From NCBI GenBank assembly GCA_037501455.1, contig CM074861.1, positions 98,061,001-98,125,000 on the forward strand: a stretch of DNA of 64,000 nucleotides, read 5' to 3'. This document shows positions 1 to 12,241 of this stretch, one piece after another (the first letter of the stretch is position 1; each line of letters opens with the position of its first letter). The notes below the pieces were generated by a model. That model searched no databases and had not been told where the DNA came from. It worked only from the letters and a program-made list of their open reading frames with translations. The DNA comes from Lantana camara. Its lineage: Eukaryota > Streptophyta > Magnoliopsida > Lamiales > Verbenaceae. Made by a program: the position numbers and the translations under genes.

Positions 1-313
1 ACTAATAACAGATAAGTAAAATATCAAAATCGTAATTTATTCAGAGATTCTCCGGTCAATTAAGCTTATAAATCACAGTTCTCTTGATAAAATAAGAGAG
101 ATGGTACGAAAAACTTCCAGAATTTTGGCCGAGCTGGCTTGACCATGCTGTTAGTCAATGGGGCTCTATTTCAAGATTCTATCTCATGTTGTTTCCAATA
201 GTTCAATTGCCATTTAAAATTTTTAATCTTTCAGACACGGAATAGATACATAATAAAAGCATGACAATGGAATGCAACAACTTGTAAAGAATTTGAATGA
301 TAATTCAGATTAC

Positions 314-2650
314 CTCGTTGATGCACAGTAAACAAGATTTCGGCTGTGCAAGACACCTTCCACTTGAAGGCAGTCAACCTGAAAAATGGGTCATTTCTTC
401 ATTTAAAAATGTAAATGGAAGAGAAACTTCAACAGAAGCTTAAATAGCTACTTCCAAAACCACGTATTATAGCAAGTCCTTCCATCATGCTAGAAAAACT
501 CGAACTAAATAAATTTTATCTAAAGTTGAACGAGTTACCTGCCATGGATATAGTTTCGAAATTCCCTTTTTGTTATATATGCGACATAGTTCAAGAGGAA
601 GCCAATTGCTAAGTTCCAAACAATCCTTTATTAAAGAACTAGCAGGAGTACAGTTGCTTTTGGATTCAACATTAGCAGCAACCCTGTTATATTCTCTGTC
701 TGGTGTACTAAATGCAACATCTAGACGATTCTCATTCAAATGCTTCTGTACACTTTTGAATGTCGTTTCCTGGGCATCGGAGAGAACTTCATTAATTGGA
801 TCGTGATGGCAAATTAGCCTCTGATTATTGTTCTGAAAGCTAGAGTGAATGGTAGAGGTAAGTGAGATTTTTTTGCCAGCCAAAACGTCAGGTTTGATAT
901 CACTAGCACCACCAGGTGTCTCCTTGTCAAAATCTTTCGCCTCAAAACTGAAGTGCTTCACAGGTAAGGGTGATGCTTCTTTGTTCGTATCTTTAACACG
1001 ATTCCCCAATGAGCCAACTGCAGAACCACACCCAACATCACAAATTGTATCTATAACACCTCCATTTTTCACATCGTTTGAACCATGAAACCTATGATCA
1101 ACCTTCAAAGCTTCACTAGTTTCAGCAACATGGGAACAAAGACCATCATTTGGAGCAAGCAGCCCATCAGCAACTAAAATTGCTTCATCCCAAAATGCTT
1201 CTCCAGGGGAAAACAAGGATCTCCCTCGTGTCGACAAAGGAGTATCTCTAGCTCCAGATCTATTAGTGAGAGAACCAGGTGTTTCACATGCAGCTGCATC
1301 ATGACCAGATGTGTAACTACATTTTCTCAAACTTGCTTCTGATGCCAATGAATTGTTGCACATCATTACCTGTCAACAAATATGATCAAATTATCAAAGA
1401 TATGCATGATATCAAACTTTCTATGGCTTCTGCAGAATGATTACATTTTGTAAAGAATTGGAATCAATATCTGAACTTTGCCCATTGTTCCCGAAATGCC
1501 TTCTCTTAGGTGGTCTCTCCTCAAGCTGGAGTGCAGAAGGGCTACCATGTCCTATATCAGCAGGTTCCTTAGTTTGGCATGGCAAAGCCAAAGATGTGCT
1601 CGACTGTAACTCGCTGCTCATGAGAAGTTTCAACTTTTCAGAAAGTAAACAAACAAAGAACAATGCTCACTCATCGACTAGGACAATTACAATTAACTAA
1701 TAAATCAATACATTAATGGTTGGTATAACAGGTATGAGGGGTACAAGAAAGTACCTACAGTATAGTGACAAGAATCCAGCGGCAAACTCCTTAAGTTCAG
1801 AATTATGCCCAACAGTCTTGGTTTCTGAAGACATATTCTGAATACCTTTTTCTGGAAATTATCAATTCAAAATACAGTTCAGAAATATGCAATCTATTTG
1901 TTAAATAAGTTAGCACATCAAAAGTAAAAGAGGACAAGTAATACCTTTTTCATCAGGAATTTGGGACTGCCCTTGGTGGGCATCCCCGTTTTCATCTCTA
2001 AATGATAGTTTGGCGTCTAAAGTCAAATTTCTCTTAATTGGGACCTTCCTATCCTTTTGATCATGAATGGGGTCCAAAGACTTAGCAGGTGAGTTTCCGT
2101 CCTTTGAAGTCTCCAAATAATTTTCCAAAGAACCTTTGGCACTAGGTGAGCCTACAATCTGCGTTTTTGCTTCCTTTTCTAGTCTCCCAGACTTGGAAGC
2201 CGGCGATAAAATCTTCCGCTTCTTTTTAGAAGAAAAGAACTGCACATTGCAATATATTCCACTTTTGTAATCATGCTTTACCAAGAAATTCCAACTTACA
2301 ACTATCCATGCAGAATCCTCCCAATCAGAAATCAAAGCATCAGAAAAACACAAGGGAAGGGGAGGTTGAGAACATTTGCCAAATTTCAAGCCGTAAATTC
2401 CTCAACCTCCGTCCTAACACAACATCAAATGCATATAAAAAGTAATTTTAACAACCCATTCCAAATCCAAACTCCACCAAATAAAACATCCAGACCATCG
2501 AATTTTTAGTTCCTTTACAACAACAACACGGACTAACAAACAAATGTAAGCAAATACGAGTAAGTAATGGAATCACGGGAAAAAAAACTCGAGGGTTTCA
2601 AAATCAACGCAAACCTGATCAATGCGGCCACGAGGAGAATCCGAATCCAT
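314..2650 (-). CDS. TEB: TEBICHI / DNA polymerase theta (helicase-polymerase), 5' part only
   Basis: Family role: a fusion of a superfamily 2 helicase and an A-family polymerase that performs theta-mediated (microhomology) end joining of nuclear DNA breaks. Coding exons with GT-AG borders and consistent phase are 2650-2615, 2239-1945, 1851-1755, 1613-1445, 1369-539 and 378-314, giving about 497 residues. The protein starts MDSDSPRGRIDQ, joined across intron 1 to FFSSKKKRK. A long polar, poorly structured linker follows. Near residue 450 comes the conserved lead-in NWLPLELCRIYNKKGISKLY, then PWQ and VDCLQVEGVL...NLVYCAST, which runs directly into the Walker A motif in this family. Exon 6 ends in phase 2 inside that motif, so the helicase core and the polymerase lie beyond position 1. 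The family is about 2,100 residues long, so roughly a quarter is present. The gene model was assembled by eye; no break was seen. Confidence 0.9.
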
Positions 2651-3853
2651 GGCTGGACTCCTTCGCTCCTCCGACGCGATTCTTCGAAGACACCTTCCTC
2701 CTCTACTCCGCGTCTCGAATTGAAACAAGGAATTTTCGAATAGTACTGTGTTCGTTTGTATATCAGGAGGGAGAGGTACAGTGAGTATAGAGCATTCAAA
2801 TTTCGTAAAAGTCAAATCGGCCAGATCGGAAACCCTAATATAAAGGGGTCGCCCGACCCGAATAATGCCGCAAAGTATACTCTCTCCCTGAAAGAAAACA
2901 AAATAAACATAATATTATTTATGTTGTCTTTTTCTCACCGCTTTATTACCTATTTATTTATTTATTAATTTATGAAGATGGGAAGTATATCTAGCAACAT
3001 GTTAAAAAAAATATGTGATGGGTGGTTGAAGAGTTATTTCTCCAATAAAATGATTTTGGGTTAGAATTTGTTATAGCAAATGGTTGAATCCTAATTTTAA
3101 GGATCGGCACCTCGGCCCAACAAAGTAATTGGGGAAAAGTAAATTAGAGCCCTTGAACTCATATTGGGCTCAATAATAATACTCGCACACTGCACAAAAT
3201 TAAACGTTGCACCTTGTAGCAAATTTCGGAACGAACTAAGCTACACCATGTGAATTTTGAATTAGAATTCCTTTGACCACTTTGAGGGTGTTACAAAATT
3301 TTTAAAAAATGAAAATTTGCCTTTTTTCATCCCTTGGTTCCATGCTAATATTTATTTTTTTGGTTCTATAGTTTATTTTCATGGGTCGAATCGGAACAAA
3401 CCATTTAGGTGTAAAGCTCCTTTGGTCCCACACTCTTTTTTTTTGTGTGTGTGTGTGTTCTATAATTCTTTTTCATGTGGGTAGAGTCGGGACGGATCAC
3501 TTAGTATGTGAATTTCTCCCTACTAATGATAACTGTATTTTCAAGGACTCGAACTCGAGGCCTTTAGTTAAATTAACATAATATCGAATTGCTAAAGTAC
3601 ATGACTTGGTGGTCCTAATATTTATTTAAGGTATCATAAGTTAGTTTCAAATTTTTAGCTAATATTTTCTAAGATATCAGAGATATTCTTAATTTAATTC
3701 TCCATCTTTCATTATTAGAACAATTAAAAAAATTGGAATTCAAAATCTACAAGTACATAATCTTTTGAATAAATATTTTTTTGAAAGCCAACCCCTCAAA
3801 GGGGAATATTATTGCAAATCAAGAAAAACATTAAGAAAAATACAAGAAGAAAT
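2651..3853. other. TEB upstream region and intergenic DNA
   Basis: The segment next to the TEB start codon (about 2651-2850) should hold its 5' UTR and core promoter. No convincing TATA box was picked out. The remainder is AT-rich with short fragments and a small (GT)n run near 3444-3458. No coding region or complete repeat was recognised. Confidence 0.4.
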
Positions 3854-4233
3854 TAGGGGTGTACATAAACCCGCACAACCCGTTAAATCCGCCCGAACCA
3901 AATCAAATCGTTCGAAAACCGCCGGTTGAAATTTTTAAAAAAATAACCGCGGTTGGAAAATATTATCACCCGCTACTTTCGGGTCGGGTGGTGGGTTTAA
4001 TAATTCAAATTCGTCTACCCGCAACCCGACCGTTATATATATATTTATATTTTATTCGTAATTATAGTTATATAAATACATAATAGACAATACAATTATC
4101 ATGTATATTATACAAATTATACACATATATAATATATATTTTTGTGTTAAACTAATATCATACAAATTCTTTAACAAAAGATAAATTATACTACATGATT
4201 TATATTTATAATATGATATTATTTATTGAATAA

Positions 4234-4286
<53 letters not shown>

Positions 4287-4599
4287 TTTTTCATCTACTT
4301 TGAAATCATTATTATTAGTTGTAATAAGTTATAAACTAGAATAAATTCTCATATTCTTTATATCTTTTTTGTTATTGAGTTAAAATTATGAGTATAAAAT
4401 ATTTTTATTAAAAAACTATATATAAAATTCGTTAAACCGCCAATCCGCCCGCTATAAAACCGTACCCGCCCAACCCGAACCGCTAGGTTTGAAAAAATAA
4501 TTATATATTTACCGTTTATATTTTTACAAACCCGCATACTTCGGGTCGGGTGATATTTTACTTACAAACCGCCCATACCCGACCGCGTACACAGTTCTA
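3854..4599. mobile_element. Non-autonomous hAT-type element (746 bp)
   Basis: The ends are TAGGGGTGTACA on the left and, as reverse complement, TAGAACTGTGTACG on the right. Flanking 8-mers are GAAGAAAT (3846-3853) and TAAGAAAT (4600-4607), matching at 7 of 8 positions, as expected for an aged hAT target duplication. Both subterminal zones are packed with CCCG, CCGCCC and CCCGACC motifs in both orientations, typical of transposase-binding subterminal repeats, while the core is very AT-rich. There is no transposase reading frame. Confidence 0.75.
4234..4286. repeat. (GT)n(AT)n microsatellite
   Basis: An uninterrupted GT run passes into a long AT run inside the core of the hAT element at 3854-4599. 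Confidence 0.9.
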
Positions 4600-5255
4600 T
4601 AAGAAATAATAGAAAAATTAATGAGGGTCGAAGCCACAATTCCAATAAATTTGTGAGCTATTATATTAGCACCACGTCTAGTAAAGGAAATTAAAAACAA
4701 ACCCTAATAATAAGAGTCGACTCCTTGAAGTTGAAGATTGTTCATTCCAAGTTGATTTTAATCCAATTCGGGTGAAGTTTCGCAACTACCTTTTCTTCGG
4801 ATTAAGAAGAATAATTACTTTGGCCTACAACAGATAACTCGGCCAAAAATTTCTTCGGAGAATCGCAAAAAAAAAAAAAAAAAAAAAAAAAAAACTGAAT
4901 CTAAAAAAACTAACTAAACTTCCATACGGAAGAGTCAAAACTTCCATACGGAAGACTCGAAAGAAAACATAACTTAACAGTGACGCAGATCGTATTTGCA
5001 CCAGAAAAAGTCAGCGGCGGAGCAGATCCCACTAGATTTGGGAGGATGACATTAGATTTGAAGAGTGGTGACGAATCAGAGAAGATGGCGGTAGATCCAA
5101 GAGAGTGGCAGCAGATCTGAGCGGATTTCGACGAAACAAATCTGAAAAACTAATGACGGTATAGATTTGAATCAACTCGGTGGTGGAGCAATAATAGTAT
5201 TCTTCGTCGCCGGATCAAACCTTCAATTGACTACCTTTTCGTGAGTCGAGTCGCG
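4600..5255. other. Intergenic DNA with a 28-nt poly(A) tract
   Basis: No gene is visible. A pure A tract lies at 4867-4894, followed by a duplicated ACTTCCATACGGAAGA motif near 4919 and 4940. A G-rich, GATC-rich stretch at 4990-5220 resembles the leader of an old insertion or gene, but could not be assigned. The A tract could mark the tail of a retroposed sequence; no target duplication was found to prove it. Confidence 0.35.
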
Positions 5256-7534
5256 TGTTGGGAAAACGAGACAGAAACGCAGCGGAAATTTAAAAATTTT
5301 CCCAAAAGATAGAATCGAAAACTTGCAATTCCTATTTCCAGATTCGTAGAGATCAAGAAACTCACTTAGGTAGTAGCTTTCTTGACACGTTTTGAGCCGC
5401 CCTCAAACGCGTTTCATGTGGTAATGGCAACCCGTCCCTCGAAAATCTCTTTCTACTTCAGAATCCATTGTATAGATAACAATCCATACCAACCTAGATT
5501 CAAATCATGTTAGGGAAAGTTGCTTAACGATATAACATAAAGAAAGAAACATGAAACGAGAAAAACATGATTGAAACTCCCTTCGAAAACCAGTTTTACG
5601 AAAATAGAAATATGCCCGCTATAAAACCTTCGTGAAAAAATTCATCCTTCAGGATATGGACGAACGGTTTTCGCCATCTTCTTTGGTTCGATTTTTTCAC
5701 TTCTATTCTGTTGGGTTCAGAATCGTTTCATCATCCCTTGTGGTCGTTTTGCTTGATCCCCAAAAGTTCCTTCGAATCTTTCAAGACTTCACGATAGAAT
5801 CCCTCTAGAGAAATAGTCCACCAACCGCGACCATGATCCGAATAGGGAGGATACTAGTTCTATATTCGGTGTTTAGGCTCTAAGGGGTTAGTGTATAATT
5901 GTGGAGAAGGAGAAATTTTGTATTATTCTCTATGGGGTTCGAACCCCTCATTTATATAGGGTTAGGGTTCGAACCCTATTAGCCTATTCCTTATTGGACA
6001 AGGAATTCCAAACTCCTTTGGAAATGGATTTCTTACTTGGAGACTAAGTCTCTTACTTTGACCAAAAGTCTTCCTATTGATCAACTTGGAAAGCAAGATT
6101 CTAATCTAACTCTTTTAGATTATTAATTTTACTTTATTTATTTTACAATAAATAACTTGAAGACTAATAATATAATTAATTCATAATTAATTATTTATTA
6201 GACTTTATTTCTCCAAATTAGAACTTTAATATTAATTCAAAATTAAATCAAAGTCCATTAAATAATTAGCACAGTAATTATTTAATATTTATACACATAC
6301 ATGCACGTGACTGCACGTGTCCATAAGGACACGTGTCATACACGTGTTCCACACGTGTGACTTACATGTGTGAAGCCCACCATTCACTTAATGGTTCGAT
6401 CAACTCGTTTAATCGATTCAAGCCTTAACCCACGTGACCGGGTTGTTGTGTGTGACCCTCTAGGTTCTTAATTCAATTAGCAGTGACCCCAATTAATTAA
6501 TTCTCTAATTAATTAATCAGTCCACAGATCAAACGACCATAGTCTAGCAACAAGTGTTTGACCCCTAGCTGAATAAGAGTGTCTCGATTCGACAGAACCT
6601 TTAAGTCATTGATTCATGTGAGATACAATCCTCCTACACCCCATCTCTCAACCAAGATCTAGGGTAAGGGAATAATTAGAACCCTAATAATCTTGATCTT
6701 AAAGCTAAGTGCATTTCATATCCATTTGATCTCAATCCAAGAAACCCTTTTATTGATGTCCTGATCTATTGCCTTGGCCAAGGACTCCATATGACATATG
6801 AATGACTTACACAATAAGAGATCACCTTGCAAATGCAAGTGTAGGTCCTTTCTTGATTCTCATTCACTTCCATGAATCACTTGTTCGGCCCCAGCATAAG
6901 CCTTGAATCAGTTGTCTAAGGTGACACCCTTTAAAGCTTATACCTAAGACTACAGAGTTAACTCATAAAGTGACATGGAACCTCAAGTCTAAGGATCAAT
7001 TAATCACATCAATGACTCGTGAGATATTTCCTAATCTGGAAGTTTCCATTTCCTGAAATAGAAACTTCCTTTCCCATTTAGGAATCTTCTCACACGGGGC
7101 ACCTCAGTGAACTTACTTATGGAAGTAAGCACCCTCATGTATCACGCACGTATCAACTATACACTTTGCACCTCCATGAAACAAGGTGGTCCTTCTTAAG
7201 GGCATGATCCCACAAGCAAGTCTTAAAGGAGTCAGGTTGACACTCTCATTGTCTGTAGGACTCATCAGCTTGGAGTATTTTACTAATCATGACTTATGTG
7301 ATATAGGGCTCGTTTCATGAACCATTTCACTAAATGGTAGAGTCCTAAAGTCATTAGGATTAGGGGAGTTCTCATACATGCACAGCTAAACTAAACGCAT
7401 ATCAAACAAGAGCATATAAAGAAGTGTTTGCCTATGATATTAATCAATCGTATATATTCAAAGATTGTCTGTGATACTAGGAAAGTCCCAAAACAGATTA
7501 TGACCAATCGGCTTTCTAGGGCACTTTTCCAACA
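5256..7534 (-). mobile_element. Solo LTR, Ty1/copia type (family A)
   Basis: The sequence starts TGTTGGGAAAACG and ends TTTTCCAACA, with flanking 5-mers TCGCG (5251-5255) and TCGCA (7535-7539), a 4/5 target duplication. It aligns by eye along most of its length with the LTR at 37927-40034: the shared AACGCAGCGGAAAT near the left end, GTGTGTGACCCTCTAGGTTC in the middle, and CTTTCTAGGGCAC at the right end. That LTR belongs to a minus-strand element, which sets the orientation here. With no internal region or partner LTR adjacent, it is a solo LTR left by recombination. Confidence 0.85.
6301..6360. promoter_or_regulatory. Cluster of five ACGTG (G-box/ABRE core) motifs in the copia LTR
   Basis: ACGTG cores begin near 6305, 6315, 6331, 6342 and 6353, several within ACACGTGT palindromes. 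ACGTG is the core recognised by plant bZIP and bHLH factors. Related LTRs in this window have fewer copies at the matching place (around 8440, 37290 and 38850). A regulatory role is inferred. Confidence 0.5.
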
Positions 7535-7774
7535 TCGCACCGCGTAAATTAGGGTCTAGAAACCAAAGAAAAAAGAGAAGAGGGAGAGAAAAGAGGAGTT
7601 AGAGCATGCCAAAGTACAACTAATTTTAAAAAGTCTTAGAAAGAAATAGTTTCTAGTTGAAATTTTGTCGTTTCAATCATGCCTTCTTTTGAATAAATAT
7701 TTGAAACTTAGTTTTAACTGTGGTAGGAAAACAAAGAAAAAAAGCTAACTTGTAAATCCGGCGTGGGGTGTGGA
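7535..7774. other. Spacer between two solo LTRs
   Basis: About 240 bp of A/G-rich DNA without a reading frame. It was contiguous with 5255 before the first LTR inserted and with 11565 before the second. A GA-rich run (7560-7605) resembles a plant 5' leader read on the minus strand, but nothing can be assigned. Confidence 0.35.
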
Positions 7775-10700
7775 TGTTGGGAAATACGAAACAGTAATGT
7801 AGCAGAATTTTAAAAAAAATTCCCAAAAGCAAGATATAGACTTGCAATTCCTATTCCCAATTCATAAGGATTTCAAGAAACTTACTTAAATCAACGGTTT
7901 CTTGATACATTTTTAGTCACCCTCAAACGCGCTTCAAGCGGCAAGTCCCTCGAACTTTTTCAAATCTTCAAAACTCCGAAATCGCAGTCGTCTAGAGTAA
8001 TACTATATTTAGTGTTTTAGGCTCTAGGGAATTGTGTGTAGTTATTTGGAGAATTTTGCTATCAATCTCCCATGGGGTTCGAACCCCACCCTTAAATAGG
8101 CTAGGGGGTTCGAACCCTTTGTCTTGTTGCCCAAGGATTCCAAATCCTCTAAGACTTTGAATTACTTGCTAGGTAAGAAATGTATTCTACTTTGACCAAA
8201 AGTCTCATTTGATCAACTTGTCTTACAAGAAATCCTATCTAACTCTCTTAGATATTTTCATGGGATATTTTATTTATTCATAATAAATAAATTAATGTCA
8301 ATAATTAATTAATTCATAATTATTTATTTATTAGACATCTAAACTCCAAATTTGGACATAATAATAATTCATAATTAAATTAAAATCCATTAAATAATTT
8401 ATCATAAATTAATTATTTAATTCATCACACAAGGTGACACGTGTCACGCATTGACATGTGCCCCGTGCCCCACAAGTGTGGCCCTTTCCAATCCTTGATT
8501 GGTTCGATCAACTCATTTAATCGATTCAAGCCTTAACCCTCGTGATCGGGCATTTGTGTGTGACCCTCTAGGTTCTTTATTCAATTAGCAGTGATCCTGA
8601 TTAATTAATTTCTAATTAATTAATCGTTCCACAAATCAAACTATCACAGTCTAACAACAGGTGTGTGAGCCTTAGCTGAATAAGAATATATAAATTCGAA
8701 GAACTTTTAAGTCAATGACATATGTCAAATAAGGTCCTCCTATAACTTATCTCTTAACCAAGATCTAGGGCAAGGGAATAATTAGAACCTTAATAATCCC
8801 GATCTTAATATTAAGTACATTTCATATCGATTTGATCTTGATCCAAGAAATCCTTTTCTTAATCTCGATCCACTACCTTAGCCACGGACTCCGAGATAGC
8901 ATATGAATGTCTTACACAATAAGAGCTTTAGGTCCTTTATCGATTCTCATATATTTTCATGTGCCACTTGTGCAACTTCAATATAAGCCGTAATTCAGTT
9001 GTCTCGGGCGACATCCTTTTAGGCTTATTTTTAAGACTACAGAGTTAGCTCACATAAAGCATCGATGGAATCTCAAGTCTAAGGACTACTGAATCACATC
9101 AATGACTTGTGAGATGTTTTCTAATCTGGAAGTTTCTATTTCCACAAATAGAAACTTCATTTTTCATTTATGAATCTTATCACACGGGACATCTCAGTGT
9201 ACTCGTTCAAATCAAGTCAGCACCCTCATGTATCATGCAGTATTGACTATACACTTTAAACCCTATAAAACAAGGTGATACTTCTTAAGGGCATGATCAC
9301 ACAAGCAAGCCTCAAACGAGTCAATTCGACACTCCCACTGTCTTTTGGACTCATCGACTTGAAGTTAGGCATCGCAACGAGCCAAGCCGATTTTTTAGAG
9401 GTTCGGGCTCGGGCTCGCAGAAAATGTAAGGGTTTCGAACCTGGTTCGCGAGCCAACGAGCCAGGGTTTTCTGGCTCGGGCTTAGCTCGAGGTCTGACTC
9501 GCGAGGGCTCGGCTCGGTTCGGCTCGTGAACCAGGCTTTGCTTGCACAAATTTATTTATTATTTATTTTTTTGGTGCCAAAGAGTAAAAAAATTCTGCTG
9601 TTTTACATTCATTCCAGAAGTCACAGAAACATAAAAGTGGAGCAAGCCAGCAAACATTTATTCAATTAAAATCCATAAAAGTGCAACAACATTCATTCAA
9701 ATAAACCTTAAAATTGTAGCAACATTCATAACAAAAACTAAATTAAAACAGTAGAGCTTATCAAACCAAGCCAAATCTTGAACAACTCCTTTTTGACATG
9801 AGGAAAGAGAGCATTTTTAAATTCCTTCTCATCTCCTCATCTCAGCACTACTCCCTTCTTTCGCTCAGCAGCTTACACATATTTGGTTAAATTCAATACA
9901 AGAAGAAAAGAGAATATGTCAAGTTGCTAGTTTAAATAAAATACTGTTAGAACATATAAGTCATTCCAATTAAAACATCCATAACATGGTTAGAACATAA
10001 CCCATGAAATTCATGCAACATCCCATTCAAATAAACCATAAGAATAACTCCTCTTTTGACATCCGGAAATGAAGCATTTTCAAATCAAGCCAAAATTTGG
10101 ACATTCTCTGCTCATCTCCTATAGTCCTGCACCAATTCCAAATATCAAAGTTGTAAAAGAATATTAGAGAATATCAAACCAAGCAGTAATTTGCAATATG
10201 CAAAAAGAAACAAAGTAATATATTGATTTTTACAGCCAATAATTTGCAAAAAATGAATGTGTATATTAGAGAATCAACAGTAATTAATATATAATATCAG
10301 CAGTGGGCTTTGGCAGAACAAGTAGCTCTTTGGACAAAAGCTTCATCAACTTCTATTCAAAGCACGTAAAGCAAATAAAAGAAGTTGATAACAGTAGCTT
10401 CTTTAACAAAAAGCCATACACCACACAACATATATTGTAAACAAAAAGCAGGGTGTCTCTTTTGAATCTTGGAATAACAAATAATAGTAGCTTATTAACA
10501 ATAAAAATCATATATTAACTTATTATAAAAACATCAATGAGAACAATAACAGTAGCTTCTTAACAATAAAAAACAGAAATTCCATCAATGTTTACATCCC
10601 AGTGATACCTAGGTCCTATTTCTCCCTTTCATATATTCAGAAATCTCAGAATTTTTTTTACTTCTAAACCCAAAATTCATATATTTACACCAAGATATAG

Positions 10701-11559
10701 CAAGGTTTATCACTAAAATCACTAAAAAAAAAGCTAGGGTTTCAAGAATATTGAGGAAATAAGAAAAAAAATCACTAAAATCAAAATTATGAGCCATAAG
10801 ACGTGATTACCTTGTAGTAGTGACTATCGATGCCTTGCGTGGTTGCGCTGGACGGAGAAGGTTTGAGGTGGCGCTGTGCGGAGGTAGTAGCTCGCGGACG
10901 CGGAGGGCTGCGTGACTAAAGGATAGTCGGCGGAGGAGGTCTGAGGTGGTGCTGACGTCCGGCGGTGGAGTGGGACGGCGAACGAGGGAGGGGAGGGAGA
11001 CTGAAGAAGGGGTGAGAGACTGAGAGAGGAGGAGATGAACGGCGTGACTGCGGGAAGGATTAGGGTTTCTTTTTCTTGGGAGGGGACTATATATATATTA
11101 TATTTTTAAAAAAAAAAACCATATGGTTCGCGAGCCAACTCGTGAGCCGGCGACCAGAATATATTGGGCTCGGGATTGGCTCGCAAAACCCACGAGCCGA
11201 GTCAAGGCTCGGATTGGCTCGCCATTCTCGAACCCAAGCCCGAACTATGCACGAACCAGCTCGGTGGGCTCGCGAACTGGCTCGGCTCATTGCCATCCCT
11301 ACTTGAAGTAGTTCCTAATCTTTAACTTATGTGATTTAGAGCTCGTTTCATAAACCACTTCTTCTAAATGGTTGAGTCCTATAAGTCAATTAGATTAGGG
11401 GGATTCTTACGCATGCACAGTTAAAATAATCATACAATCAAACAAGAGCATATAAAGAAGTGTTGTCTCATGATCAAATCAGTTCGTTTATTATTAAAAA
11501 ATTGTCTGTGATTTACAAAAGAAAAGCACTAAGCGGATTTTAGGGCACTATTCCTAACA
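7775..11559 (-). mobile_element. Solo LTR, Ty1/copia type (family A), split by a hAT element
   Basis: The ends are TGTTGGGAAATACG and CACTATTCCTAACA. The target duplication GTGGA is perfect (7770-7774 and 11560-11564). Removing the hAT insertion at 9366-11301 and one TSD copy leaves about 1.84 kb that follows the LTRs at 5256 and 37927 in order, including the GTGTGTGACCCTCTAGGTTC block and the CTCACTGTC-type block near the right end. No internal domain adjoins it. Confidence 0.88.
9366..11301. mobile_element. hAT element derivative (1,936 bp) inserted in a solo LTR
   Basis: The ends are imperfect inverted repeats: TAGGCATCGCAACGAGCC on the left and TAGGGATGGCAATGAGCC as reverse complement of the right. 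The 8-bp target duplication CTTGAAGT (9358-9365 and 11302-11309) is perfect. Both subterminal zones carry dense GGCTCG / CGAGCC motifs. The core has no transposase frame. The block at 10810-11075 is GC-rich and, on the minus strand, reads like a plant 5' leader (AAACCCTAATC, then pyrimidine-rich) ending in a possible splice donor CTACAAG/GTAATC. It is either the parent element's own first exon or captured host DNA. Confidence 0.88.
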
Positions 11560-11724
11560 GTGGAAGGTTTTGATCCTTTTGTTCTGGGACGAATAGCTTC
11601 TCATCATATTTTAGCAAGACATTAGGCATATTAGCGGGTCTATTCCATCTTACCGTCCGACCGCCACAACATCTATACAAAGGATTGCATATGGGAAATA
11701 TTGAAACTGTACTCTCTAGTAGTA
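11560..11724. other. Short unassigned segment right of the solo LTR
   Basis: The TSD copy GTGGA is followed by about 155 bp of moderate GC content. The minus strand is open across it, but the open frame crosses the LTR border, so it is not a gene as it stands. It may be a fragment of a gene or element that existed before the LTR insertion. Confidence 0.3.
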
Positions 11725-12241
11725 GCAAATTACATTTTTATTCCCACAGGATTAGGTCTTTTGCAATTTAGTTCCATCTTTTTGAAATTAGACACAATTA
11801 GTCCCATTATTTTCAAAAAATTACAATTATGGTCCCATTTGTTAAATAATTGACGGAAAATGGATTTTTGCCACTAAATACAATTTGGGAGGAAAAGTTA
11901 TTGTTCATTAAGTTGTTTTTACGGGAGTTTGCTTATTAATACCCCATTTTAGCACCCTAAATCGACTTTGAAGTATTACTCTGAATCTGTCTTATTAAGG
12001 TAATGTGTTGCTAAAATTAGGTATTAATAAGCAAACTCCCACAAAAAACAATCTAATGAACAATAACTTTTTTCCCCAATTGTGTTTAACGGCAAACAAA
12101 TGCATTTTCCATTGATTATTTGACGGATGAGATCAGAATTGTAACTTTTTTAAAATAATGAAACTAAATATATCTAATTTTAAAGACATGGGACTAAAAT
12201 TGCAAAAGGCCTAATTTTATGGGACTAAAATTGCAATTTGC
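11725..12241. mobile_element. Foldback element with long terminal inverted repeats
   Basis: The left arm 11725-11954 and right arm 12009-12241 are inverted copies alignable by eye along their full length. They share GCAATTT...AGTCCCAT blocks, ATTGTTCATTA and GGGAGTTTGCTTATTAATACC-like sequence, with scattered mismatches and small gaps. Only about 55 bp separates the arms. No protein is encoded and no target duplication is evident. A Mutator-like or other MITE origin is possible. A transcript would fold into a hairpin of about 230 bp. Confidence 0.75.

Noticed and set aside
11540..11728. A 62-codon minus-strand gene
   Set aside because: The frame crosses the solo LTR border and TSD at 11559/11560, so it joins DNA of different origin.
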